From the NCBI GenBank assembly GCA_035327305.1, contig DAOLDL010000005.1, positions 4,516 to 68,515 of the forward strand: 64,000 nt of DNA, read 5' to 3'. Below the pieces are notes generated by a model, which was given only the letters and a program-made list of their open reading frames with translations, was not told the DNA's origin and did not search any database. Every line of letters starts with the position of its first letter. The first letter of the stretch is position 1. Below are positions 43,659-52,466 of this stretch, piece after piece. A program made the translations under genes and the position numbers. The DNA comes from CALMUP01 sp035327305. GTDB taxonomy: Bacteria; Verrucomicrobiota; Kiritimatiellia; CAIVKH01.

Positions 43659-44648
43659 TCAGGATGCCTGCGCGGTTTGTGCCGGCGGTTTTGGTTCGGA
43701 GAATGGTCCCATCGCGCGGAATTTGTCATAGCGCTTGTTGATCAATTTGTCGGGCGACAGTTTCGATAAACGAACGATGTTTTGCACGATATGTTTTTTC
43801 AGCGTTTCGGCCATCGCCGCATGATCATTGTGCGCTCCACCCACTGGTTCCGGAACTATTTCATCGGCCAGGCCGGCGGCGATCAAATCAGCCGATGTGA
43901 GTTTCAACGCTTCCGCCGCCTTGTCGGCAAATGAACGGTTCTTCCAGATAATTGCCGCGCAACCTTCGGGGGAAATCACGGAGTAGTAAGAATATTGCAG
44001 TACCATCACATGATCGCCGACGCCAATGCCCAAGGCGCCGCCGCTTCCGCCTTCGCCGATAATGGTGGCGACAATCGGGACCTCAAACGTAAACATTTCG
44101 CGGAGATTAACGGCGATGGCTTCCGCGATGTGTCGCTCCTCGGATTCGATGCCCGGAAACGCGCCCGGTGTGTCGATCAAGGTGACGATCGGAAGTTTAA
44201 ATTTCGCGGCAAGCTTCATGAGGCGTAAGGCTTTGCGGTAACCCTCGGGATAGGCACAACCAAAATTGCATTCGAGGTTGCCTTTGGTGTCGCGGCCTTT
44301 CTGCGTGCCGATCACCATGACGCGGTGACCGTCCAGTTCGGCAAAACCGCCGATGATGGCGCGATCGTCTCGATGAATGCGATCGCCATGCAGTTCCTCA
44401 AAATTGGTGGTCATCAATTCGATGTAATCCCGCGTGTAAGGGCGAAGAGGATGGCGCGCGACCTGGACTTTTTGCCACGGCGTGAGATTTGCGTAGATTT
44501 CACGCCGGGTGTCCTCGATCCGCAACTTCATTTTCTCAATTTCGGATGTAACATCGATTTTCTGGGTGTTGCTGAAGTCGGACAATTCCTTCAGTTTGTT
44601 TTCCAGTTCCACAATCGGTTTTTCAAACGGCAAAGTATAAACAGGCAT
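43659..44648 (-). CDS. accA: acetyl-CoA carboxylase carboxyltransferase alpha subunit
   Basis: The 329-residue subunit works with AccD to move the carboxyl group from biotin to acetyl-CoA. It shows WQKVQVARHPLRPYTRDYI, GDRAIIGG-like DRAIIGGFAELDG, LPIVTLIDTPGAFPG, IGEGGSGGALGIG and YYSVISPEGCAAI. The N-terminal helix (ELENKLKELSDF) is typical. It is the last gene of a minus-strand set with the L,D-transpeptidase 18 nt upstream. Its partner accD lies 4 kb away on the other strand. Confidence 0.97.
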   Translation of the reverse strand: MPVYTLPFEKPIVELENKLKELSDFSNTQKIDVTSEIEKMKLRIEDTRREIYANLTPWQKVQVARHPLRPYTRDYIELMTTNFEELHGDRIHRDDRAIIGGFAELDGHRVMVIGTQKGRDTKGNLECNFGCAYPEGYRKALRLMKLAAKFKLPIVTLIDTPGAFPGIESEERHIAEAIAVNLREMFTFEVPIVATIIGEGGSGGALGIGVGDHVMVLQYSYYSVISPEGCAAIIWKNRSFADKAAEALKLTSADLIAAGLADEIVPEPVGGAHNDHAAMAETLKKHIVQNIVRLSKLSPDKLINKRYDKFRAMGPFSEPKPPAQTAQAS

Positions 44649-44666
44649 GATAGGTACTCCCTGTAA

Positions 44667-45668
44667 TCAATCTCGAATGGATACCGGAGTACCCAACGGC
44701 AATAAGGTGTAAAGTTGCTCAATATCCTCATTTAATAAACGGACACATCCAGCGCTTAATTGTTTTCCAATGGTGTCCGGTTCCCACGTTCCATGCAGGC
44801 CGTAACCTTTGACATTGATGGAAAGCCAGTGGGTGCCCAGGAGGTTTTCGGGATCGCCGTAAGGAATGGATTTTCCATCGGGCCGCCACCAGGTGGGTTG
44901 GGCGATGCGATCGTTGATAATAAAGTCACCGACCGGTGTTTTGTTGTACTCGCCGGTTCCTACGCGGTAACGCTTGAAGAAGTCGCCGTTCATGAACAAT
45001 ACGAGATCGTTGTCGGATTTGCTTACGGACAAGCTGAATTTGCCGGTAAATACGCGCAAGCGATCCCCGGCTTTGATCAGCGATCCGCGAATATTGTTTC
45101 CTGCGCGCAACAACTCGATGGTTGTTCCAAAGCGTTTGGCGATGCGTTCCAGTGAATCGCCGGATTGCACGACATATTCCTCTTTTTCCGGCATGGGGCG
45201 CGGACTCATCACCAGGGCAATATTGACTTCGTTGAGAATGGCTTCCGCTTCGCGTTGCGTGGGCGTGCCGCCGCTTGACTTCCAAATGGCCAAGGCCAGT
45301 TCCCGGGCTTTGAGAAAATCGCCGGCTTCTTTGGCCGTCACGGCTTCGCGCAACGCAGGTGTCCGTGCCGCACTTTGCGCGGTGGTCGGGATTGATGCCG
45401 CAGACGCGCTGGTGGCGGGGGGAGGGACTGCGCTCCGGCCGGGTGTTGCCGGCGATTGTGCGGATGGAGGAGAAGCTACATCCGCAGATGTCGCCGGTTG
45501 CGCCGTGGCAGGCTCAACATCCGTTGTAGTCGCACGTTCACCTGGCAAAACGTTGACCACGGCCCATACCAACAGACCGGCCAGCAAGATGGCGCCAGCG
45601 TACACCCAGATGGGAGTTTTTCGTCGAGGCGCTCTGGTTCTTTCGAGATTAAAATTGGTTATATTCAT
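44667..45668 (-). CDS. LysM and L,D-transpeptidase (YkuD) protein
   Basis: The 333-residue protein has a short cytosolic basic part, one transmembrane helix (about 19-43, PIWVYAGAILLAGLLVWAVV), a long Ala/Pro/Ser/Thr linker (48-105), a LysM domain with YVVQSGDSLERIAKRFGTT, and a YkuD domain with the HxG motif in YGLHGTW and the catalytic SAGCVR. It would form 3-3 cross-links in peptidoglycan or attach proteins to it, in the periplasm. It lies between a kinase gene (44 nt) and accA (18 nt). Confidence 0.93.
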   Translation of the reverse strand: MNITNFNLERTRAPRRKTPIWVYAGAILLAGLLVWAVVNVLPGERATTTDVEPATAQPATSADVASPPSAQSPATPGRSAVPPPATSASAASIPTTAQSAARTPALREAVTAKEAGDFLKARELALAIWKSSGGTPTQREAEAILNEVNIALVMSPRPMPEKEEYVVQSGDSLERIAKRFGTTIELLRAGNNIRGSLIKAGDRLRVFTGKFSLSVSKSDNDLVLFMNGDFFKRYRVGTGEYNKTPVGDFIINDRIAQPTWWRPDGKSIPYGDPENLLGTHWLSINVKGYGLHGTWEPDTIGKQLSAGCVRLLNEDIEQLYTLLPLGTPVSIRD

Positions 45669-45712
45669 TCGTAAAACGTTGCCCTGGTGGAAGAAAAGAT
45701 AAACTCAATGAC

Positions 45713-46522
45713 TCACACCATGGTTTCCAAGTCCCTTACGATAAGGCTGGTGGAAGGATAGCGTTCCTCCTGCCGCTTCGCAAGGCATTTGAAAATCAGG
45801 GTTTCCAACTGGATGGGAACACGGACGTTGTGCAAACTCAATCGCATGGGTCGAATGTTGGGATCAACCTGGTTTCGTTTGGCGTCATCCGGCGTCACCC
45901 CTTCAAAGGGTTTGCGTCCGGTCAATATTTCATAACTTGTGACACCAAAGCTGAAGATATCCGTTTGGTCATCGACCAGGCTTTTCGTAAGGGATTCCGG
46001 GGGCAAGTAGGCAAAGGTGCCCGGCAATGGAGAAAGTTTGACCGGTTTGGGTTTGCGTTCCAGAGCGAGGTCGAAATCAACCAGAATGATCAGGCCGTCA
46101 TCCCGTACAATCAGGTTTTCCGGCTTGAAATCCAGATGCCAGAAACCCATCTGGTGCACATAGTTGATGGCCGCCGCCATTTGCCTGAACATGGTCAGGA
46201 CATTTTGATACAAAAGCGGCGATTTGTTCAGAATCAAATCCCGGAGGTTTTTTGCCTCCACATATTCAAGCGCCATGAACGGTTCATCTTGAAAAAGCCC
46301 GGCTTTGATCAATCGGACCACGTTGGGGTGGTGGATTTTATTCAGGATCTCCGCGCCATGAAGGAAGCTGTTGCGTATCCGCCGGTCGCGCACATAATCG
46401 GGCTTCAAGCGCCGGAGAACCACCCGGTGCTGACTGCGATCAACCGCAACATAAAGTTGCGTCATGCCCCCATTGGTGAGCTTGCGAGTGATCGTATACC
46501 CCGCGAAATCTTGCCCGATCAT
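45713..46522 (-). CDS. Ser/Thr protein kinase-like protein with altered ATP site
   Basis: The 269-residue protein is a Hanks-type kinase domain with no extra domain or membrane helix. The catalytic loop is HLDFKPENL (Asp131, Lys133, Asn136) and the metal Asp149 is in VDFDLA instead of DFG. The beta-3 Lys is Arg37 in VVLRRLK, the helix-C Glu position is Gly56, and the Gly loop LTNGGMTQLY lacks two usual residues. It may be a weak or pseudo-kinase. The start MIGQDFAGYT at 46522 is typical for this family, though an ATG 30 nt upstream is possible. It is probably co-transcribed with the L,D-transpeptidase gene. Confidence 0.85.
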   Translation of the reverse strand: MIGQDFAGYTITRKLTNGGMTQLYVAVDRSQHRVVLRRLKPDYVRDRRIRNSFLHGAEILNKIHHPNVVRLIKAGLFQDEPFMALEYVEAKNLRDLILNKSPLLYQNVLTMFRQMAAAINYVHQMGFWHLDFKPENLIVRDDGLIILVDFDLALERKPKPVKLSPLPGTFAYLPPESLTKSLVDDQTDIFSFGVTSYEILTGRKPFEGVTPDDAKRNQVDPNIRPMRLSLHNVRVPIQLETLIFKCLAKRQEERYPSTSLIVRDLETMV

Positions 46523-46628
46523 GATTTGAAGATAACGGAGCAAATGCGTCATGCAATAAAAAAGCGTTTATAATGAATAGGCTTGCCGCCGACGGCGTCT
46601 TATACTGCATACAGTGAAAGGAAGCATT

Positions 46629-47276
46629 ATGAGCACAAAAAAATTGTTGGCTGTTTACTGTGTTACCGCGGCAATGACCACCGGAACCCTGAAGGCGGCC
46701 GATGCCGGCGATCCGGTTTTTCCGATAGATCTCAACAACAAGGCGCGCGCGGAATTGCTTTATGAAAACCGCCAGCGGGACCTTGATAATGACTTGCGTT
46801 TGAAGGCGGATGTGTTTGCCTTGAGGATTCACACCGATGTTGGTCAGTATGCCAATTTGGACTTCGACATCGGCATGATCAGCCCGGCCGGAGGAAGCGA
46901 CGAATTTTACGGTGGTATCGGACTTCGCTTCCTTGCCTATGACAGCGAATATTGGCGCTTGAGTCCGTATGCCCAGGTGCATTATGCGCCGCGCTTCCGG
47001 ATGGGCGGCGTTTCGTATGACGATTTGATTGATGCGGACGCCGGCCTGCTTCTGGCCTGCAAATTGAAATTGGACCAGCAATTGACGTTGATGCCTTATG
47101 CCGGGCCGGTGTTGTCCATCGTTCGAATAGGCGGCAACGATGATCCCCGGGAAGATCGTGTATTGGGTGGCGTGGCCGGCGTTTCCCTGCTTATGCCCGG
47201 CAACAATACCATACGGATCGAAGCGCAATATTTTGACCGGGTAAGTGTTTCCGCCGCGGCCGGCATAGCTTTTTGA
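46629..47276 (+). CDS. secreted small outer-membrane beta-barrel-like protein
   Basis: The 215-residue protein has a signal peptide MSTKKLLAVYCVTAAMTTG with a likely cut after LKA (about 22). The mature part has alternating hydrophobic and polar strands with aromatic ends (DFDIGMISPAGG, LSPYAQVHYAP, MPYAGPVLSIV) and ends in a hydrophobic Ala-Gly-Ile-Ala-Phe strand, the C-terminal Phe typical of barrel proteins. GGAAG lies 6 nt before the ATG at 46629. I do not recognise the exact family. It is divergent from the kinase gene, with TATAAT at 46569-46574 between them. Confidence 0.65.
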   Translation: MSTKKLLAVYCVTAAMTTGTLKAADAGDPVFPIDLNNKARAELLYENRQRDLDNDLRLKADVFALRIHTDVGQYANLDFDIGMISPAGGSDEFYGGIGLRFLAYDSEYWRLSPYAQVHYAPRFRMGGVSYDDLIDADAGLLLACKLKLDQQLTLMPYAGPVLSIVRIGGNDDPREDRVLGGVAGVSLLMPGNNTIRIEAQYFDRVSVSAAAGIAF

Positions 47277-47341
47277 AGTCATTCGCCGACGAACGATATT
47301 TAGGGGATTGTCCCGGTGAAAATCCCTGATACCATGCCCGC

Positions 47342-48064
47342 ATGTTTTGGAAATTGTCGCACCTCACCGATCTGTTGTTTCCGCGCACCTGCGCCGGATG
47401 TGGTCTGGCGTTATTGGAACAAGGCATGCACGTGTGCTGGGACTGCCGTGAAACCCTGTCCATCATTTCACCGCCCTTTTGCTCCTGTTGCGGCGAACCG
47501 GTGCACGGACGTATTGATCATGCCTATGTATGCCATTCCTGCATGAAACGTCCGCCTGCGTACCGCCACGCCCGGGCCGCCATTCACTACAATGTCATAG
47601 GCAAGCGACTAGTCACCCAGTTCAAATACAACCACGCCTTGTGGCTGGAAACCATGCTGGCCGAATTGCTTGCCGCAGGCGTTCAAGCGCATTTAAGGCC
47701 CGATGATTACGATGTTATAACCGCAGTGCCGTTGCATCCGGTAAAACGTCGCGAACGCGGCTATAATCAATCCTGGTTGCTGGCAAAATCCCTGGCCGGA
47801 CTCCTGAACAAACCGATTTGTCGGCCCGACAGCCTCAAGCGAACCAGGCCGACCCCCTCGCAAACGCGTTTGACAGCAGGCAAACGTCTCACTAACGTGT
47901 TGGGAGCGTTCAACGTCAATGACCCGAGGGCATGGATGGGAAAACGAGTTTTACTGATCGATGACGTTATGACAACCGGGGCCACGGCAAGCGCCTGCGC
48001 AACAGTACTGCGGGAGGCCGGCGCTGAATACGTGGATGTTGCCACGGTTGCCAGGGGAATATAA
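47342..48064 (+). CDS. comF: ComF family phosphoribosyltransferase-like protein
   Basis: The 240-residue protein has an N-terminal double zinc-binding part with RTCAGCG, CWDC, CSCCGEP and CHSC, and a phosphoribosyltransferase fold ending in the PRPP loop VLLIDDVMTTGATAS. Family members are needed for DNA uptake in competent bacteria but are widespread in others, where their enzyme activity is uncertain. AccD starts 14 nt downstream. It may work with DprA of this window if the organism is competent. Confidence 0.9.
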   Translation: MFWKLSHLTDLLFPRTCAGCGLALLEQGMHVCWDCRETLSIISPPFCSCCGEPVHGRIDHAYVCHSCMKRPPAYRHARAAIHYNVIGKRLVTQFKYNHALWLETMLAELLAAGVQAHLRPDDYDVITAVPLHPVKRRERGYNQSWLLAKSLAGLLNKPICRPDSLKRTRPTPSQTRLTAGKRLTNVLGAFNVNDPRAWMGKRVLLIDDVMTTGATASACATVLREAGAEYVDVATVARGI

Positions 48065-48078
48065 CCCAAGGACACAAT

Positions 48079-48927
48079 ATGCCATTTTTCAATAAAAAGA
48101 ATTACTCAACGATCAAGGTGCGCAAACGGGAAATGCCGGACGGCCTCTGGCTCAAATGTCCCGGTTGCAACGAAATCGTATTCAAGCAGGAGCTTGAGGC
48201 GAATCTACAGGTTTGTCCTAAATGCACCTTTCACTTCCAAATGAGCCGAAAAGCCCGCATTGATTCCCTGATCGAATCCGGTACTTTCGAGGAGTGGGAT
48301 GAAGGTTTGGTCAGCGTGGATACGCTGGGTTTTACCGGAACGGCTTCTTACCCCAGCAAACTGGCCGAAAACAAAAAGAAAACCGGATACAACGACGCTA
48401 TTACAATCGGCAAGGGAATGATGTCGGACCTGGAAATCGGGCTCGGGGTGATGGACTTCTCTTTTTTGGGCGCCAGCATGGGCGCGGTCGTGGGTGAGAA
48501 GGTCACCCGACTCATTGAAAAATGCACCGAACGGGAATTGCCGGTGGTTGTGGTTTGCGCGTCCGGTGGCGCCCGCATGTATGAAGGTATGTTCAGTCTG
48601 ATGCAAATGGCGAAAACCAGCGGTGCGCTGGCCCGGCATGCCGAAGCCGGCCTGGCCTATATTCCCGTGCTGACGCATCCGACCACTGCCGGCGTCATGG
48701 CCAGTTTTGCCACACTTGGCGATGTAATTGTGGCCGAACCGGCGGCATTGATTGGTTTTGCCGGACCCCGCGTCATCAAGGAAACCACCCAGCAGGATTT
48801 GCCGGATGGTTTTCAGCGGTCCGAATTCCTGCTCAAACACGGACTTCTCGACGTTGTGGTCAAACGCAGTGAGCTGAAGGAAACTCTGGTCAACTTGTTA
48901 CGTTTCATGCGGAAAAAGGCCGCCTGA
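48079..48927 (+). CDS. accD: acetyl-CoA carboxylase carboxyltransferase beta subunit
   Basis: The 282-residue subunit has an N-terminal zinc ribbon (CPGC and CPKC, about residues 28-52) and the crotonase-like half with GMGVMDF-like GLGVMDFSFLGASMG, VVVCASGGARMYEG, LTHPTTAGVMASFA and PALIGFAGPRVI. Length and motifs are normal. With AccA at 43.7 kb it forms the carboxyltransferase that makes malonyl-CoA for fatty acids. folC follows after 44 nt, a common accD-folC order. Confidence 0.97.
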   Translation: MPFFNKKNYSTIKVRKREMPDGLWLKCPGCNEIVFKQELEANLQVCPKCTFHFQMSRKARIDSLIESGTFEEWDEGLVSVDTLGFTGTASYPSKLAENKKKTGYNDAITIGKGMMSDLEIGLGVMDFSFLGASMGAVVGEKVTRLIEKCTERELPVVVVCASGGARMYEGMFSLMQMAKTSGALARHAEAGLAYIPVLTHPTTAGVMASFATLGDVIVAEPAALIGFAGPRVIKETTQQDLPDGFQRSEFLLKHGLLDVVVKRSELKETLVNLLRFMRKKAA

Positions 48928-48971
48928 CCTGATCCGCACGGGCCGGGGCGTCAAATCGCCCGGCAAAAGCC

Positions 48972-50279
48972 ATGAATCTTGAGACTGCACTCGAACGGCT
49001 GTTTCATCGCAACCTTCACGTCGTAAAACTTGATCTTGAGCCGATGCAGGCGTTGATGTCCCGGCTCGGTAATCCTCAAGATCAGTTCATTTGCCTGCAT
49101 GTCGCCGGAACCAACGGCAAGGGCAGTGTTTCCGCCATGCTGGCGTCCATACTCCGGGAGCAAGGTTACCGGACGGCGCTTTACACATCGCCGCACCTGG
49201 TTCGTTTTAATGAACGCATCCAGGTGGACGGAGTTTCGATCAATGATGAATCGCTTAAAGCATTGATTGATGAAATAGAACAGGCCGCCGCAACGTTGGT
49301 TTCCGGCGGCATGCGTGATGTAACATTTTTCGAATTTACCACGGCGTTGGCGTTTCTTTATTTTATGCGTTCCGGTGTCCAGATCGCCGTGATTGAAACC
49401 GGCATGGGCGGGCGTCTGGATGCAACCAACATCATCACGCCCGCGTTGTCGATCATCACATCCATCGGGTTCGAACATACAGCCTATCTGGGAACAACCC
49501 TTCAGGAGATTGCCGGTGAAAAGGCCGGCATCATCAAGTCCGGGCGCCCGGTGATTATGGGAGCGCTACCTGAAACAGCCGCCTATGTGATAGGTGAACG
49601 AGCGAACAGGCTTAAGGCTCCTTTTCGTGTGGCATCCGAACTTGTCAGTGTTGCGATTAAATCCATTTCACTTGAGGGGCAGACCCTGGATATCACCGGC
49701 CAGAATGCCGCGTATGGAAAAGTGAAGTCGCCCCTGCCTGGATACCACCAGGCGCAAAATGCCGCGGTGGTGATTGCCGCCGCCGAATGCCTGAACAACG
49801 AAATCAGAATCCCGGTTTCAGAAAAGGCGATTAAGGATGGAATCAGCAAAACGTATTGGCCGGCACGCGGACAGCTTCTGCAAAAAGATCCACCGGTTAT
49901 TTTGGATGGAGCGCACAACGTGGAAGCCGCCGGGGTTCTTGCCAGGTGGGTGGGCAAGGTGGCCGGCAAAAAGCCGTTGGGTATGATTGTCGGCTTTCTT
50001 TCCGACAAAGACCCCGAGGCGTTTATACGCTGTTTCGGAAATCGTGTGCATGCAATCTGGGTATCGCCGATTCAAAGCGATCGCGCCATGCCGACGGAAG
50101 AATCCGTGCGACGCCTTGCCCGTTTGTCGCGTCCGGTATGCATGGCGGAACTTGATGCCGCAATTGTCGCCGCCCGGGAATGGGCTGTTCGTGAACATGG
50201 CATGGTGCTGATTACCGGCTCCCTTTACCTCGCCGGCGAAACCCTGGCACTGCAGGATAAATTGCATTGGTTGAAGTAG
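48972..50279 (+). CDS. folC: folylpolyglutamate synthase / dihydrofolate synthase
   Basis: The 435-residue Mur-ligase-like enzyme adds glutamate to folates. It has the P-loop GTNGKGSVSAML, then SPHLVRFNERIQVDG, VIETGMGGRLDATNI, EKAGIIKSGRPVI and the C-terminal DGAHNVEAAG. Length is typical. Whether it also acts as dihydrofolate synthase cannot be told from sequence alone. It is followed by a 183-nt gap with a good promoter for the next gene. Confidence 0.95.
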   Translation: MNLETALERLFHRNLHVVKLDLEPMQALMSRLGNPQDQFICLHVAGTNGKGSVSAMLASILREQGYRTALYTSPHLVRFNERIQVDGVSINDESLKALIDEIEQAAATLVSGGMRDVTFFEFTTALAFLYFMRSGVQIAVIETGMGGRLDATNIITPALSIITSIGFEHTAYLGTTLQEIAGEKAGIIKSGRPVIMGALPETAAYVIGERANRLKAPFRVASELVSVAIKSISLEGQTLDITGQNAAYGKVKSPLPGYHQAQNAAVVIAAAECLNNEIRIPVSEKAIKDGISKTYWPARGQLLQKDPPVILDGAHNVEAAGVLARWVGKVAGKKPLGMIVGFLSDKDPEAFIRCFGNRVHAIWVSPIQSDRAMPTEESVRRLARLSRPVCMAELDAAIVAAREWAVREHGMVLITGSLYLAGETLALQDKLHWLK

Positions 50280-50402
50280 ACTATACGATCAGATAACGCA
50301 ACGGCCGGACGAATCAAAACATAAACGGACACGATGAGGCAATTCAGTCGCCAGCGGGAGAATTTCACGTAAACACGTATTCAGGTTCTCTTTTCGTAAA
50401 AG

Positions 50403-50432
50403 TTGCAAGCCGATGATTTTGTGTGATATACT
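50403..50432 (+). promoter_or_regulatory. candidate promoter for the archaemetzincin-like gene
   Basis: TTGCAA (50403-50408), an 18-nt spacer and TATACT (50427-50432) lie 31 nt before the next gene. The gene behind it is followed closely by serS and tilS, so this may drive all three. The rest of the 183-nt gap shows nothing I recognise. Confidence 0.5.
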
Positions 50433-50468
50433 GCTTCAAATAGTGGTTGATTTGAAAAGGCCTTGAAT

Positions 50469-51140
50469 ATGGTGAATAAATTTAATTTTTTGTGTCTGCT
50501 GATGCTGTTGGTGGCTGGCAGTGTGTGCGCCCAGATGAATCCGGTGCTTGGATGGACGCCGGGCAATCCGGACGAGGTCGCCCTGCCGGTGGCCATCATC
50601 CCTTTTGGTCAGGTGGATGAGGCCATGATGGATCGCGCGCACGCCTGGGTGGAAAGCAATCTCGCCATTAAGATCGACAGATTCGGTTCGCGTCCTGATA
50701 TAGAAGTCGGAACTTTTGATGAAGCCGCGCAATCAGCCTCGGAAATGTTGGAGGACAACCGTGTCGGCATTGTGGTTATGTGGATGCCCTCGTCCGATAT
50801 CATGAACCACGGCGCGCACTTTCCCGAAAAACGTGTCGTGATTGCCAATATTCAGCCCATGTATCAGGGTGAAAACATTGACGATGAAATCATCGGTCGC
50901 CGAATCGAGCGTCAAGCCATTCGCGGCGTCAGCCTGTTGATGGGGTTGGAACCAAGCCCCATACCGCAGAGTGTCATGTTTGCCTATTCATCGCGTGATG
51001 AATTGGATCAGATCGGACGCAACCTCGATCCTCCATGGTTGATCCGCTTGCAACGGCGGGCCTTGGAGCTTGGATTTGAACTCGATCGCCACAATCCCAA
51101 TAACATGATCAATCCCTTCGTATACGACGAAGTGGAATAA
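50469..51140 (+). CDS. secreted archaemetzincin-like protein lacking the zinc site
   Basis: The protein (223 residues from 50469) has a signal peptide (VNKFNFLCLLMLLVAGSVCAQ) and a mature part whose order resembles archaemetzincins: VAIIPFGQVDEAMMDR, a middle strand KRVVIANIQPMY, then ERQAIRGVSLLMGLEP and QSVMFAYSSRDELDQIG. In archaemetzincins the third segment reads HELGHTLGL with a third His and Cys residues after it. Here every metal ligand is replaced (Arg, Gly, Leu) and the Cys residues are missing. It is probably a binding or structural derivative. It is followed 21 nt later by serS. Numbering of motifs in the findings counts from this ATG; the family call is by eye. Confidence 0.5.
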   Translation: MVNKFNFLCLLMLLVAGSVCAQMNPVLGWTPGNPDEVALPVAIIPFGQVDEAMMDRAHAWVESNLAIKIDRFGSRPDIEVGTFDEAAQSASEMLEDNRVGIVVMWMPSSDIMNHGAHFPEKRVVIANIQPMYQGENIDDEIIGRRIERQAIRGVSLLMGLEPSPIPQSVMFAYSSRDELDQIGRNLDPPWLIRLQRRALELGFELDRHNPNNMINPFVYDEVE

Positions 51141-51161
51141 ACCCGCTTTTCCGGAATCACT

Positions 51162-52433
51162 ATGCTCGACATCAAACGAATTCGCGAAGCCGCCGACGAA
51201 GTCCGCGAACGGCTTGCCGCCAAGGGCGTGGAAACCCTGTTGGATCCCATCCTTGAACTTGATCAGGAGCGCCGCCGCCTTCAAACGGAAGTCGATCAAT
51301 GGAAAAACCGCCGCAATGTTGTTTCCAAGGAGATCGGCGCCAAAAAGAAAGCCGGCGAGGATATTGCCGCCATCCAAACCGAAATGCGCCAGCTGGGCGA
51401 TCAGATTTCCACCGCTGATCAGACTATCCGGGAAATAGAGGAAAAGTTTCATGACGCATTGTTGCGCGTACCCAATCTTCCTCATGCCAGCACCCCCCTG
51501 GGGCGTGATTCCTCGGATAATGTAGAAGTGCGTCGACATGGCGAACCCCGCACATTTTCGTTTACTCCCAAACCGCATTGGGAAGTCGGACAACAGCTTG
51601 GATTTTTCGATTTTGAACGCGGGGCGAAAATTTCCGGCGCAGGTTTCCCCTTGTTCACCGGAGTGGGGGCGCGCATGGAGCGCGCATTGATTAATTTTAT
51701 GTTGGATATTCACACGACGCGTCACGGTTATCGCGAGGTCGCGCCGCCGGTGCTGGTGAATGCCGCATCCATGACCGGAACCGGTCAGCTTCCCAAAATG
51801 AAGGAGGACATGTATTACATCGGCGCCGATGAATTGTACCTCGCTCCAACCGCCGAAGTTCCGGTTACAAACATTTATCGTGACGAAGTTATGGACGCGC
51901 TTCCTGTGTATCTTACCGCGTATACCCCTTGCTTCCGGCGTGAAGCAGGCGCCGCCGGGCGTGAAACACGCGGTCTGATCCGGGTACACCAGTTCGATAA
52001 AATCGAGCTGGTGAAATTCGTCGAACCCGCGAACTCTTATCGTGAACTCGAATCCCTTGTCGAAAATGCCGAAACCATTCTTCAGTCGCTCGGACTTCCG
52101 TATCGTGTACTTCAGCTTTGTTCGGGCGATTTAAGTTTCGCCGCCGCAAAATGCTACGACATTGAACTGTGGGCGCCCGGCCACAATGGTTGGCTTGAAG
52201 TGTCGTCCTGCAGTAACTTCGAGGATTTTCAGGCTCGCCGCGCCAACATCCGCTACCGGGATGCCAACGGTAAAAACCAGTTTGTGCATACCTTGAACGG
52301 ATCCGGTGTCGCATTGGCCCGGTTGGTGGTGGCCATTCTTGAAAACTATCAGGAAGAAGATGGATCAGTAATTGTGCCGCCCGCACTGGTTCCTTACATG
52401 GGTGGCCTTGAGCGCCTGGTTCCCGTGGCGTAA
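51162..52433 (+). CDS. serS: seryl-tRNA synthetase
   Basis: The 423-residue class II synthetase charges tRNA(Ser) and tRNA(Sec). It begins with MLDIKRIREAADEVRERLAAKG and the long antiparallel coiled coil (about 30-100) that grips the tRNA, and has PTAEVPVTN, CFRREAGAAGRETRGLIRVHQF (motif 2) and the closing LNGSGVALARLVVAILENYQ (motif 3). Length is normal. It lies between the archaemetzincin-like gene and tilS. Confidence 0.97.
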   Translation: MLDIKRIREAADEVRERLAAKGVETLLDPILELDQERRRLQTEVDQWKNRRNVVSKEIGAKKKAGEDIAAIQTEMRQLGDQISTADQTIREIEEKFHDALLRVPNLPHASTPLGRDSSDNVEVRRHGEPRTFSFTPKPHWEVGQQLGFFDFERGAKISGAGFPLFTGVGARMERALINFMLDIHTTRHGYREVAPPVLVNAASMTGTGQLPKMKEDMYYIGADELYLAPTAEVPVTNIYRDEVMDALPVYLTAYTPCFRREAGAAGRETRGLIRVHQFDKIELVKFVEPANSYRELESLVENAETILQSLGLPYRVLQLCSGDLSFAAAKCYDIELWAPGHNGWLEVSSCSNFEDFQARRANIRYRDANGKNQFVHTLNGSGVALARLVVAILENYQEEDGSVIVPPALVPYMGGLERLVPVA

Positions 52434-52466
52434 TCGTTGCCGCGTGAACAAAGCGCTGGAAACACC

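Noticed and set aside
50988..51989. 333-codon open frame on the minus strand
   Set aside because: It is antisense to serS, whose motifs are unambiguous, with no start signal or domain of its own.
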